The position numbers and the translations under genes were made by a program. DNA of 43,305 nucleotides from QHWK01 sp035315685. GTDB lineage: Bacteria; Acidobacteriota; Vicinamibacteria; Vicinamibacterales; CAVVIG01. Positions 25,164 through 33,830 of this stretch are shown here, piece after piece. The notes under the pieces were generated by a model, which made no database searches, was not told the origin of the DNA, and worked only from the letters and a program-made list of their open reading frames with translations. Numbering within the stretch: position 1 is the first letter of the stretch; the number at the start of each line of letters is the position of its first letter. The stretch covers positions 1 through 43,305 of the forward strand of contig DATFXR010000117.1 in assembly GCA_035315685.1 (NCBI GenBank). Reading direction: 5' to 3'.

Positions 25164-25681
25164 CCATGGACGATCTGAAAAGCAAGATTCGACACGTTCC
25201 GGACTTCCCGAAGGCTGGCATTCTCTTCTACGACATCACGACGCTGCTCCAGGACCCGGCCGGCCTGCATGCGGCCATCGACAGTCTCGCGACGCCCTTT
25301 CAGGATCAGGGCATCGACATCGTCGTCGGCATCGAGAGCCGCGGATTCATCTTTGGCGCCGCGGTTGCCGATCGGATCGGCGCGGGATTCTCCCCGGTCC
25401 GCAAGCCAGGCAAGCTTCCGTCGGCGCGCGTGCGCGCCACCTACGAGCTGGAGTACGGCACCGACGCGCTCGAGATTCACGAGGACGCAGTGAAGCCGGA
25501 CCAGCGTGTGCTGATTGTGGACGATCTGCTCGCGACCGGTGGCACGGCGCGCGCAACGGCCGATCTGGTGAAGCGTCTCGGCGGCCAGGTCCACGCGTTG
25601 GCGTTTCTCATCGAGCTGGTCGCGCTCGACGGACGTGCGAAGCTGCAGGGGGAACGCGTCCACTCGGCGCTGAAGTACTGA
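25160..25681 (+). CDS. apt: Adenine phosphoribosyltransferase
   Basis: The 173-residue protein converts adenine and PRPP to AMP in purine salvage. Family features: KSKIRHVPDFPKAGILFYDI at the start, GIESRGFIFGAAVADRIGAG in the middle, KLPSARVRATYELEYG, and the PRPP-binding loop VLIVDDLLATGGTARAT. The length is normal for Apt. The ATG at 25160 overlaps the acylphosphatase stop; a second ATG at 25166 is equally close to the family start. It is translationally coupled to acyP. Confidence 0.95.
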   Translation: MTMDDLKSKIRHVPDFPKAGILFYDITTLLQDPAGLHAAIDSLATPFQDQGIDIVVGIESRGFIFGAAVADRIGAGFSPVRKPGKLPSARVRATYELEYGTDALEIHEDAVKPDQRVLIVDDLLATGGTARATADLVKRLGGQVHALAFLIELVALDGRAKLQGERVHSALKY

Positions 25682-25733
25682 GGGGGGCGGGCGGAACTTC
25701 GTCGCTTCGCCTTTCCGGCATTCCACGACCATC

Positions 25734-26240
25734 GTGATTCTCGCTGCATCGCTCGTCGTCGCCGCCGCGATCGTGTGGGCCGCGCTCCAGATCGTCGCGC
25801 AGCTGCGCGCCGCGCGCGAGGAGAGCTCCCGCGCGCGGATGCTCGCGCTCATCGAGCTGTTTGCGCCGGCGCGCGCCGACACGCAGCGGGATCCACGCGC
25901 GTATCTCGTCTGGCAACCGGTCGCCGCGATCGCACGGCAGCTGTTTCCGGCCGAGAGCGCCGCGCTCGATCGGGCGGCCGGCGGCACCTTCCCGTTCACG
26001 GCGGCTGATCTGCAGGCCGCTCATGCGCAATGGACCGCCGACTGGCTCGCATGGGAGCGCGCGCACGACGCGGAGTACAAGGTGAAGGCCGCCGAGGTCG
26101 CCGCCGCGGCACCACCGGATGTCGCTCGCGGGAAGCTGGACGCGGTGGAGAACGAGAAGCTCGATCGCTATCAGCGGAGATACGCTGACTACGTCCGCAT
26201 CGCAAAGGCGCTTCAGGCACTCCAGTCGGAGCCGCGCTGA
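25734..26240 (+). CDS. Hypothetical protein with N-terminal membrane helix
   Basis: The 168-residue product starts at a GTG (25734) and opens with one hydrophobic helix (ILAASLVVAAAIVWAALQIV). The rest is a charged, Ala-rich helical region that should face the cytoplasm (QLRAAREESSRARMLALIELF). A conserved-looking YLVWQPVAAIARQLFP stretch and a C-terminal KLDRYQRRYADYVRIAKAL helix stand out. I do not recognise the family. It is 52 bp after apt and probably in the same transcript. The codon bias and length of the open frame support a real gene. Confidence 0.65.
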   Translation: MILAASLVVAAAIVWAALQIVAQLRAAREESSRARMLALIELFAPARADTQRDPRAYLVWQPVAAIARQLFPAESAALDRAAGGTFPFTAADLQAAHAQWTADWLAWERAHDAEYKVKAAEVAAAAPPDVARGKLDAVENEKLDRYQRRYADYVRIAKALQALQSEPR

Positions 26241-26535
26241 TTTCACGGTTTCGTGTCAGCGCGCCGTGCCCTGTTTCGAACCATGTTTCGAAACGGTGCA
26301 GACGCCTCTAACGCGCACACCGCCAATCGCTTGCTCGGATTGAACGCGGCGGCGGATGTTTCATTCTGTGCGCGTGCGGCACGTCGTCGAACGCGCACCG
26401 TAGCCCTCATATTCGTCTCAACTCATCCAACCGCAGCGGCTTGGCCCACGCTGCTCGCCAGCACTCGAGCTTGGCGAGCGGATTGCTTCGATGGTGCACA
26501 AACGTCCAATTAGGTCTTTTGTGTCGCTGCTGCCC
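26241..26535. other. Intergenic region with palindromes
   Basis: About 295 bp without a gene. 26244-26255 (CACG-GTTT-CGTG) can form a small hairpin just after the preceding gene. TGTTTCGAA occurs twice, at 26272-26280 and 26284-26292; the second extends to the perfect palindrome GTTTCGAAAC (26285-26294). These could be an operator for the subtilase gene downstream, but they lie about 240 bp from its start. No convincing sigma-70 promoter is seen. Confidence 0.35.
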
Positions 26536-28269
26536 ATGACGAGACATTACAAGTTTGTTGGTGTCGTTGCGATCCTCGTACTTTCCGGAGCGCTCGGTCT
26601 TCGCGGCGCGCCAAAGGCACATCGAGCGCTGCTCTCCAGCGACCTCCTGCAGCACGTCGGGGCGTCGGCGCGCGCGCGGGTCTTCGTGCACGGCGATGCT
26701 GCGACGATAGACGCGCTGGCGGCGCGCTATCACCTGGAGGTGCTGCGACGCCTCGAACACGGCGCCGTGTTCGCGGCCAGCAGCGCTGAGCTCGACGCGC
26801 TCGCTGCCGACAGCGCCGTCGATCACCTGTCGGGCGACGTGCCGGTGAAAACGTCGATGTCGATCTCGACGCAGTCCACGGCCGCCGACCAGGTGCGTGC
26901 CGGATCGTCAGGTCTACTCGGCATCGGCGGCATCCCGGGCGTGACCGGCCAAGGTGTCACGGTGGCCGTGATCGACTCGGGCATCTCGGCGCATCAGGCG
27001 CTGTCTCAGAAGGTGATCGCGAGCGTCAGCTTCGTCACCGGCGATCCAAGCGTCACCGACGCGTACGGCCACGGCACACACGTCGCCGGCATCATCACCG
27101 GAAACGGCAGCGCGGCAGCCCGTGTCACGTCGCTCTACACCGGCGGCATCGCGCCGGGGGCGAATCTCGTCAACGTGCGGGTGCTCGGCGCCGACGGTAC
27201 CGGGATGACGAGCGACGCGGTCGCCGGCATCGAATGGGCGATCGCGAACAGGACGAAATACAACATCCGCGTGATCAACATCTCGTTCGGTCATCCGGTG
27301 ATGGAGCCGTCCGCCACCGATCCCCTGTGCGAGGCGGTTGCCGAAGCCGTGCAGGCCGGGATTGTCGTCGTCGCCGCCGCCGGCAACGCGGGCAAGACCG
27401 ACGATGGACGCACGGTGCTCGGCGGCATCACGTCACCCGGCAACTCGCCGCTGGCGCTCACGGTCGGTGCGCTGAACACGTTCGCCACGGTGAACCGCAG
27501 CGATGATGCCGTGACGAGCTACAGCTCGCGCGGACCGACGCGCTTCGATCTCGCCGTGAAGCCGGACGTCGCGGCGCCGGGCAACAAGATCGTGTCGCTG
27601 CAGGCGAACGGGTCGTTCCTGTCGACGTTCTATCCGTCGCTGCACGTGGCCGGAAACGCGAACAACGCGTACATGCGGCTGAGCGGCACGAGCATGGCCG
27701 CGCCGATGGTGAGCGGGGGTGTGGCGCTGCTGCTCCAGGGTTCCGCTGGTCTGACGCCCGCGCAGGTCAAGCTCGCCATTCAGAACGGCGCGACCTACGT
27801 GTCGAGCGGCGGCCTGATGGGCGCCGGTGCCGGCAGCGTGAACTTCTGGGCGTCGCGCAAGCTTGCGTCGACCGGTCTCGTCGCATCCCTGTTGAACACG
27901 GTCGTTGGCGGTCTCGGCGTCACCTCCAGCGGCGCGTCGTTCTGGGACAACGGCACGCTCGGCAACCGCTTGTATGGCGGTCTCGGCATCCGGCTTCTGT
28001 CAGTGCTCGAAGCGCCGCTCGTCTGGCTCGACCCGTCGCTGCTGCGCGCCGGCGATCTGAACCTCCTCGGACTGCTGAATCCACTTGCGTCGGTGCATCC
28101 GAAATGGCTGCAGTACGGCGCCATCGGCGGATGGACGAACAACAACGCGATTCTCTGGGGCGACACGATTTACGACCCGCAGGGCCAGGCGATTCTCTGG
28201 GGCGACACCTCGACCGAAGGCGACGCCATTCTGTGGGGCGATTCGGTCCCGGATGATGGAACACAGTAA
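26536..28269 (+). CDS. Secreted S8 (subtilisin-like) protease with C-terminal ILWGD repeats
   Basis: The 577-residue protein starts with a signal helix (KFVGVVAILVLSGALGL). Residues about 45-105 look like an I9-type inhibitor propeptide. The S8 catalytic domain follows with Asp147 (VAVIDSGISAH), His179 (AYGHGTHVAGI), oxyanion Asn284 (AAAGNAGK) and Ser386 (LSGTSMAAPM), so it should be active. After the catalytic domain a hydrophobic Leu/Gly/Val-rich region (about 430-520) leads to three copies of AILWGD at the extreme C-terminus. ATG 26536 gives a better signal peptide than ATG 26491. The 3' end overlaps the next gene by up to 17 bp, implying a functional link with the membrane HD-GYP protein. 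Confidence 0.9.
   Translation: MTRHYKFVGVVAILVLSGALGLRGAPKAHRALLSSDLLQHVGASARARVFVHGDAATIDALAARYHLEVLRRLEHGAVFAASSAELDALAADSAVDHLSGDVPVKTSMSISTQSTAADQVRAGSSGLLGIGGIPGVTGQGVTVAVIDSGISAHQALSQKVIASVSFVTGDPSVTDAYGHGTHVAGIITGNGSAAARVTSLYTGGIAPGANLVNVRVLGADGTGMTSDAVAGIEWAIANRTKYNIRVINISFGHPVMEPSATDPLCEAVAEAVQAGIVVVAAAGNAGKTDDGRTVLGGITSPGNSPLALTVGALNTFATVNRSDDAVTSYSSRGPTRFDLAVKPDVAAPGNKIVSLQANGSFLSTFYPSLHVAGNANNAYMRLSGTSMAAPMVSGGVALLLQGSAGLTPAQVKLAIQNGATYVSSGGLMGAGAGSVNFWASRKLASTGLVASLLNTVVGGLGVTSSGASFWDNGTLGNRLYGGLGIRLLSVLEAPLVWLDPSLLRAGDLNLLGLLNPLASVHPKWLQYGAIGGWTNNNAILWGDTIYDPQGQAILWGDTSTEGDAILWGDSVPDDGTQ
28147..28242 (+). repeat. Three AILWGD-encoding repeats at the subtilase C-terminus
   Basis: The codons for NAILWGDT, QAILWGDT and DAILWGDS are spaced 14 and 12 residues apart at the end of the S8 protease. 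The core hexapeptide is invariant at the protein level, while the DNA differs (CTCTGGGG versus CTGTGGGG), so selection appears to act on the peptide rather than on the DNA. Confidence 0.8.
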
Positions 28270-30238
28270 GACCAGCGGGACCGGTCAGCGGCCCATCGCA
28301 CAGACGTCGCCGGCGATGCGCCGCTATCTGCAGGCGATCGGCACGGCCGGCGCGCTCGTGCTGGCCGACGCCGCCGCGTCGGCCGCGCACATGCCGCGGC
28401 CGACCGGGTGGTTGCTCCTCACGGCGGCGACGATCCTTGCCGGCTGCTTTCGCGTCCACTTCTCGTCGGTCTCCGCCAATATCGCCATCGACGACACGTT
28501 CTTCATCAGCACCGCGCTCCTGTTCGGTCCCGGTCCCGGGACGCTGACGATCGCGGCGTCCTGTCTGCTCTTTTCGCTGCAACGCCGCAAGCGCGCACGG
28601 CAGATCGTGTTCAACACGGCGGCGCTGGCGACGTCGATGGCGCTCGCGTCGCGCGTGTTCTTCGTCCTCGCCGGTGTGCCGCCGCTGGCGATCGGTGGCG
28701 ATTCAATCGTGCCGCTGGTCCTGCCGCTGGTCGGCTACGTGATCGTCTACTTCGTCCTCAACTCGGGGTTCACCGCGATCGCCATCGGCCTCGACACGCG
28801 GCAGTCGCCGGGCGAGGTGTGGCGGAAGAACTTCCGCTGGCTGTGGATCGGGTACCTCGGATCGGCGTCGATCGCGTTCTGTCTCGTGCTGCTGCTGCAG
28901 CAGCACAACCTCGCCGCTGCGGCGATGGTGCTGCCGCTCTTTGCCGTCTTCTACCTGACGCTGCGCGCGACCTTCGGCCGGCTCGACGATGCGAAGCGGC
29001 ATCTCGGCGACATGGATCGGCTGTACCTGTCGACGGTCGAGACGCTCGCCATGGCGATCGACGCGAAAGACGACTGCACGCACAGTCACGTCCGGCGCGT
29101 GCAGGCGTATGCGGTCGGGCTGGCGCGCGCGCTCGGCGTCGAGGATGAGCCGTCACTCAAGGCGATCGAGGCTGCAGCGCTCTTGCACGATACCGGCAAG
29201 CTCGCAGTTCCCGAGCACATTCTCAACAAGCCGGGCAAGCTGACCGACGCGGAATTCGAGAAGATGAAGCTGCACGTGGATGTCGGCGCGGACATCCTGT
29301 CGCTGGTCGAATTTCCGTATCCGGTGGTCCCGATCGTCCGCGCGCATCACGAGAACTGGGACGGTTCCGGATATCCCCGCGGCATGCGCGGCGACGACAT
29401 TCCGATTGGCGCACGCATCCTCTCGGTCGTCGATTGTTTCGACGCGCTGACCTCCGACCGTCCGTACCGGCGCGCGATGACCGATCAAGCCGCCATCGAC
29501 ATCCTGCTGGAGCGGCGCGGTCGCATGTACGATCCGCAGGTCGTCGATGCATTCGTCCGTGTCTACCGCGATATCAGCGTGGCCGCGGCGGACAACACCG
29601 AACACCGGGAAGTGCTGCAGAAGATCACGCAGTCCCGCCAGCCCGAGATCCCGGCAGCCGCGGACTTCTCGCGTGAGACCGGCGCCTCGTCTCGCGTGCT
29701 CGCGTTCGTCAGCCTGGCGCGCGTCGCGTCAGGTGACGCGGCGATTGCCGATGTTCTCGCCCTTCAATCGCATCTGCTCGGCGACCTGATGCCCGGCGTC
29801 AGCGGCGCATGGTTTCTGCCGACTGCCTCTCGCGATCAGGTGACCGTCGTCGAGGCGTTCGGCGCAGCCGCAGCGGCGCTGCGGGGCAGCAGTGTCGTGG
29901 TCGGGGAACGGCTCACCGGCTGGGTGGCGGCACATCGGCAGCCGATCGTCAATTCGGATGCGGCGCTGGACCTCGGCGGCCGTGCCGACAGCGCGCTCGC
30001 ACCGCTTCAGTACTGCGTCAGCGTGCCGCTGGTGCACGGCGACACGCTGGTCGCCGTGCTGACGCTCTACGGGTCGCAGTCGTTCGCAGACGATACCGGC
30101 CGCCTGCTGCAGATGGTCGCCCCGCATCTCGCGACGTCGATCGCGTGCGCCGTCAGTGCACAGGCGCGCGGACCGGCCGACGCGCCGACGGCCGACCGGA
30201 TGTCGTCCCCCGGCCTGCGCCTCGTCTCGACGCGATAG
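28253..30238 (+). CDS. Membrane HD-GYP domain protein with C-terminal GAF (c-di-GMP phosphodiesterase)
   Basis: About 661 residues in three parts. Residues 20-240 form a membrane sensor of roughly eight helices (TGWLLLTAATILAGCF, FISTALLFGPGPGTLTIAAS and others), similar to MASE-type input domains. Residues about 260-440 are an HD-GYP domain with the metal-binding HD (ALLHDTGKLAVPEHIL), a second His pair in RAHHENWDGSGYPRG and the GYP loop, so it should cleave c-di-GMP. Residues about 490-640 resemble a GAF domain (GSSVVVGERLTGWVAAHRQPI). Start candidates are ATG 28253, 28256 and 28316; the first two overlap the protease stop and are preferred for coupling. The pairing with the WGD-repeat protease suggests that they share a signal. 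Confidence 0.88.
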   Translation: MMEHSKTSGTGQRPIAQTSPAMRRYLQAIGTAGALVLADAAASAAHMPRPTGWLLLTAATILAGCFRVHFSSVSANIAIDDTFFISTALLFGPGPGTLTIAASCLLFSLQRRKRARQIVFNTAALATSMALASRVFFVLAGVPPLAIGGDSIVPLVLPLVGYVIVYFVLNSGFTAIAIGLDTRQSPGEVWRKNFRWLWIGYLGSASIAFCLVLLLQQHNLAAAAMVLPLFAVFYLTLRATFGRLDDAKRHLGDMDRLYLSTVETLAMAIDAKDDCTHSHVRRVQAYAVGLARALGVEDEPSLKAIEAAALLHDTGKLAVPEHILNKPGKLTDAEFEKMKLHVDVGADILSLVEFPYPVVPIVRAHHENWDGSGYPRGMRGDDIPIGARILSVVDCFDALTSDRPYRRAMTDQAAIDILLERRGRMYDPQVVDAFVRVYRDISVAAADNTEHREVLQKITQSRQPEIPAAADFSRETGASSRVLAFVSLARVASGDAAIADVLALQSHLLGDLMPGVSGAWFLPTASRDQVTVVEAFGAAAAALRGSSVVVGERLTGWVAAHRQPIVNSDAALDLGGRADSALAPLQYCVSVPLVHGDTLVAVLTLYGSQSFADDTGRLLQMVAPHLATSIACAVSAQARGPADAPTADRMSSPGLRLVSTR

Positions 30239-30341
30239 AAAGCGCTTCGAAATTCGACACGACTTGCGGGCTGCGGCCGGGATTACGCCGCAGTGGTGTC
30301 GACCGGAACGCGTTCGTGCTGTGATGTGACGAATTCAATGA

Positions 30342-30371
30342 GCGGCTTCGACGCGCGAACGCCGAAGCCGC
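30342..30371. terminator. Bidirectional hairpin terminator between convergent genes
   Basis: GCGGCTTCG (30342-30350) and CGAAGCCGC (30363-30371) form a perfect 9-bp stem around a 12-nt loop. It lies between the convergent ends of the HD-GYP gene (30238) and the GloVer-repeat gene (30389). There is no T-run, so it would act as a GC-rich hairpin in both directions. Confidence 0.5.
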
Positions 30372-30388
30372 CCGGGTGAGACGCCGGA

Positions 30389-32740
30389 TCAGAATCCGGT
30401 GATTCTGAAGACAGAACCCATGTTTCTGACGCCGCCGTACTGACAGTTCCCGTAGATGGCGCCGTCGCTGCCGCGCACCAGCCAGATCGGACTCGATCCT
30501 TCGGCGTTGCCCGCGAACGTGAACAACTGCACGTAGGTGCCGGCCGGTGAGATCTTGAACACCGTGCCGCCTGCGTATGCGCCGCCGCCGGCCGAGACGC
30601 CGATGAACGTGCCGTCAGCTACTGGAACCAGCGGCGCCGCCGGGTACGCGCCGTCGAGCGGGACGCCCGGACGCGGGCTTGGGTCGGGCACGCTGAATCC
30701 GCTGAAAGCGTGCAGCACGGAGAACGCGCCGCCGGGTGACACCTTGAAGACCACGCCGGCGTCGGCGCCACCGCCACCGTTCGTCGTCACGCCGTAGAAA
30801 TTGCCGTCGCCTCCGAGTGTCATCCGCGAATAGGGAAACGATCCGTCGGATCCGGTGAAGGTGTGGATCGTCGAGAACGCTCCTCCCGACGTGATTCTGA
30901 ACACCGTGCCGCGGCCTGCGGTGCCGCCTCCGCGGGTGGTGCCGTAGAACGCGCCGTCGGGTCCAATCACGAGCCCGGCGTACGGACGCGCGCCATCCGC
31001 CCCGCCCGAGAAGACCTTCAGGGTTGTGAGTGAGCCGGACAGACTCATTGCGAAGACCGTGCCTTCTCCTGCCGTCGGATGACACAGCGCGGAGCGATCG
31101 GCAGGGCACGTGCCTTCGCCGCCGAACGCCGTCGTCCCGTACAGGTTTCCGTCCTGGCCTTGAATCAGATCCCCGTACGAGTTGCCGCCGAGGAAGGTCA
31201 TGGTCGTGACCGAACCGCCGGGCGTCAACCTGTACACGGACGCGCCGCCGCTCGTCGTCCCGTAGAAATTCCCGTCGCTCGCCTGCACCAGCGCGCCGTA
31301 CGGAAAAGCCGGATTCTGGCGATGGTCTGCCGTCGTCGCTTCGAAGGTGTGCAGGACGGTGAACGTGCCCGAGGGCGACAGGCGGAAGAGTATCCCGCAG
31401 CCATCAAGGTTCGCGACGCATGCGGGGTTGAATGGACCACCAGTCGCCGCAGTCCCATACAGATTGCCGTCGGAGCCCTGCGTCACTGTGGACCAGTTGC
31501 TGCCGTCGTTCGGCGATCCGCTGAAGCCGTGAATCGTCGCGAAGCCGGGTCCGCCTGCGGGAGGAGGGGTACCGCCGCCGCCGCCTGATCCGCCGACGGT
31601 GATCGCCACTTCATTCGACACAGCGCCGGCGCCGCATGCGTTCCGCGCCTGCAGCCGGACGTAGTAGGTGCCGTTCGGGACCCCGGTCGCTGTATACGAC
31701 AACCCGTTCCCGAGATCGAACTGACCGGCGTTGGTGGCGCCGGCGCTCGTACCTGCAAGCAGCACGTACGTGGACGGCGAGCCCGAGGCCGCCTGCCATG
31801 CGAAGGTGACCGTCGATCCGCTCACGCTGGCGAGGAACGACGTCGGCGCGCCCGGCGCTCCACTGCAGCCGCCGCCGCCGACGACGAGCGCGACGTCCTG
31901 CGACGGGCCGCCGGCGCCGCCCGCGTTCACCGCAATCACCCGGATGTAATACGTGCCGGCGCCGACGCCGCTCGCCGAGAACGTGGTCGAGTCGCTGCCG
32001 GTGTTGAAGTTCGCGAGGTTGCTCAACCCGGGGGCGGAGCCAGCCTGCAGGATGTACGACGTCGCAGGGCAGCCGACTGCTGGCGCCTGCCAACTGATCG
32101 TCACATTCGATCCGCTCGACGCCGTCGTCACGCCTGTGGGCACAGCCGGTGCCAGGCTGCACGCGGCGCCGGCACCGACGTTCACGACGACTTCATTCGA
32201 TGGCGCGCTGGTGCCGCTCCCGTTCGCGGCGACGACACGCACGTAGTAGGTGCCGGGCGGGACGCCATTGGCGGTCACGCTCGTCGTCAGACCGACGCTG
32301 GAGGCCGCGAGGTTCGATGCCCCGGGCGACGATCCAGCTTGAAGGATGTAGGCGGTCGGAGCGCCACCCGCGCTCGATGAGTTCCACGCGAGAGACACCG
32401 CCTGGCCGCTGACGGTCACGCCAAGACTGCTCGGGGGGCCCGGAGGTGCGACAACGTCGGCCGCGACGACGTGACCGCCGAGCGGCAGCCGGCCGGTCTT
32501 GCCGACGGCGCCGCACGCCGGGTTGATCGTCGTGGAGAAGATCGAGCCGGCCGCCCCCGAACTCACGAGGCACGACCAGGAGCGGACAACGGAATCGCCA
32601 CCCTGCGCCGCGATTCGTGCGGACGGGACGAAGATGACGGCGGCAGCGATGCCTGACACCCCGGCCAGACAGGTCGCGATCACACGCCGAGCAGGTTTCA
32701 GAGAGAACGCGCCGAAAACGCCGAAGCCGCACTTCGCCAT
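30389..32740 (-). CDS. Secreted FN3-domain and GloVer tandem-repeat protein
   Basis: The 783-residue protein has a signal sequence (VIATCLAGVSGIAAAVIF), then three fibronectin type III-like domains (about residues 95-370) with repeated AYILQAGSSPG and GTYYVRV strands. A glycine-rich linker leads to about eight tandem units (about 390-783) of the type GSDGNLYGTAATGG, DGNFYGTTSGG, DGAFYGTTRGGG, each followed by VFRIT or similar. This is the repeat named GloVer in current annotation and probably forms a beta-propeller. It ends FRITGF without a PEP-CTERM or other anchor. A strong AGGAGG ribosome site lies 9 bp before ATG 32740. Role: probably extracellular binding or adhesion; no enzyme motif is seen. 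Confidence 0.87.
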   Translation of the reverse strand: MAKCGFGVFGAFSLKPARRVIATCLAGVSGIAAAVIFVPSARIAAQGGDSVVRSWSCLVSSGAAGSIFSTTINPACGAVGKTGRLPLGGHVVAADVVAPPGPPSSLGVTVSGQAVSLAWNSSSAGGAPTAYILQAGSSPGASNLAASSVGLTTSVTANGVPPGTYYVRVVAANGSGTSAPSNEVVVNVGAGAACSLAPAVPTGVTTASSGSNVTISWQAPAVGCPATSYILQAGSAPGLSNLANFNTGSDSTTFSASGVGAGTYYIRVIAVNAGGAGGPSQDVALVVGGGGCSGAPGAPTSFLASVSGSTVTFAWQAASGSPSTYVLLAGTSAGATNAGQFDLGNGLSYTATGVPNGTYYVRLQARNACGAGAVSNEVAITVGGSGGGGGTPPPAGGPGFATIHGFSGSPNDGSNWSTVTQGSDGNLYGTAATGGPFNPACVANLDGCGILFRLSPSGTFTVLHTFEATTADHRQNPAFPYGALVQASDGNFYGTTSGGASVYRLTPGGSVTTMTFLGGNSYGDLIQGQDGNLYGTTAFGGEGTCPADRSALCHPTAGEGTVFAMSLSGSLTTLKVFSGGADGARPYAGLVIGPDGAFYGTTRGGGTAGRGTVFRITSGGAFSTIHTFTGSDGSFPYSRMTLGGDGNFYGVTTNGGGGADAGVVFKVSPGGAFSVLHAFSGFSVPDPSPRPGVPLDGAYPAAPLVPVADGTFIGVSAGGGAYAGGTVFKISPAGTYVQLFTFAGNAEGSSPIWLVRGSDGAIYGNCQYGGVRNMGSVFRITGF

Positions 32741-33025
32741 GCAGCCACCCTCCTGAGCGGCCCAACCGTCGGTTTGGGAATAACGAAAACCGGCGTAAGT
32801 GCACGATCGTTGCCGAGCTACTCGCTACCGCCGGTGCGTTGGTAAACAGTGGGGAAGTGGCGAACTTCAAGCGACGCGAATCAACGAGCGCGCTCGAGGG
32901 AGAGGCAGCCGCGCGAGCGGAAACTGTATGGAAAGCATCAAGATCGTAACCAGATACTCGAGCTTCCTGACGTGGCCGCCCGATGCGTCGGAGGACGTTA
33001 CACTAATGGTTCACAGCCTCATCGA
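32741..33025. other. Non-coding leader and spacer upstream of the GloVer-repeat gene
   Basis: About 285 bp. On the minus strand it holds the AGGAGG ribosome site and an imperfect hairpin (32761-32778, CCCAA/TTGGG arms). I looked for a c-di-GMP riboswitch because the neighbour is an HD-GYP gene, and saw no GEMM-type core. Nothing else is recognisable; short open frames here have no family likeness. Confidence 0.4.
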
Positions 33026-33060
33026 CCGTAGCTCAGCGGATCGAGCACCCGCCCCTCCAA
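33026..33060 (+). repeat. Partial copy of the 5' half of tRNA-Arg (direct repeat)
   Basis: Bases 33026-33053 match 33835-33862 of the intact tRNA-Arg(CCT) at 27 of 28 positions (acceptor end, D-arm and start of the anticodon stem). After that the similarity fades within the anticodon loop. Both copies are in the same orientation, 809 bp apart. The copy cannot fold into a tRNA. It looks like an attachment-site duplication or a scar of an insertion at the tRNA. Confidence 0.8.
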
Positions 33061-33220
33061 CCGAAATCGACACGCTCCCGTCATGGGTCCCGCTGCTGCC
33101 GGCCGTGATCGTGATCCAGGATGCGTCGCTCGACGCGGTCCACGAGCAGTTCGTGTACACGTTCACCGCGCCTGTGCCGCCAGCCGCGGCCGCAGTGAAC
33201 GACGTAGGGGCGACAGCGAC
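33061..33220 (-). pseudogene. BACON-domain fragment
   Basis: In one minus-strand frame the translation contains AGGTGAVNVYTNCSWTASSD followed by ASWITITAGSSG, the hallmark of BACON domains (beta-sandwich modules of secreted proteins). Only one domain is present, with no start, no signal peptide and no upstream protein. It runs out where the partial tRNA copy begins, so it is a truncated remnant of a larger secreted protein gene. Confidence 0.6.
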
Positions 33221-33346
33221 TTCGTCCCACTCGAACGCGATGCGACCGACTGACGTCACCGGTCGCAGAAACGAATCCGAGACAGGCGCGACCGTGCCTG
33301 CGAGAATGGCGGTGTCGGTTGTGACGCCGCACTGCGTGATCGACGC

Positions 33347-33714
33347 GCCGGACGCGTGCTCGACGACCGCATCGAAAAACGCCGCGCTACGTCGCTCTTC
33401 GACAAGCGACCTCGGTTCTTGCTGAACGTCGTCGGCGACCAGATCGGATCGTCGATCCCGAGGCCGATGGAACCAACGACCAGCACGCTGCAGTCGATCT
33501 CCTCCATCAGCGGCCGCTCGCTGCGGATCGTATAGAGGGACTGCAGCAGCAGCGTGCGCAGCTGCTCGCGCGGAATCGACGTTCGTCCATGTCCGATTAC
33601 GTCTTGGTGAACTGCGGCGAGAGTGCTGCGAACACCTCATCGGTCATCCGCCGAATGGGGCCGCAACGGGTGATCAGGCTGCACCCGCGCATCCGGGACG
33701 AAGAAACTGAACAT
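33347..33714 (-). pseudogene. Frameshifted N-terminal remnant of a DDE transposase (IS5/IS1182-like)
   Basis: Three minus-strand frames in succession give one recognisable transposase: MFSFFVPDARVQPDHPLRP, then MTDEVFAALSPQF, then TSIPREQLRTLLLQSLYTIR, SERPLMEEIDCSVL, GLGIDDPIWSPTTFSKNR and finally FFDAVVEHASG. The first break is explained by one extra C in a C-run at about 33659-33662. At least two more breaks follow, after SPQF and near the FFDAVV stretch. The catalytic DDE part is absent and no terminal inverted repeats were seen. This is a dead fragment, lying between the two tRNA-Arg copies. Confidence 0.75.
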
Positions 33715-33830
33715 GTCGGCAAGAGAACCAGGCTGACGGCGGCGTTGAAGAAGAAAAGACTTCTATCTGTCGGCCACACGGAACGAGGAGAAGCGGAAAG
33801 GCAGGCTACACTGGGACTTGCATTCACGAC

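Noticed and set aside
32741..32880. Possible c-di-GMP (GEMM) riboswitch before the GloVer-repeat gene
   Set aside because: The conserved core and the tetraloop/receptor were not found. Only a short imperfect hairpin and a ribosome site are present.
32799..33425. A 208-residue plus-strand frame
   Set aside because: It runs antisense to the BACON and transposase remnants and across the tRNA copy, with no recognisable domain.
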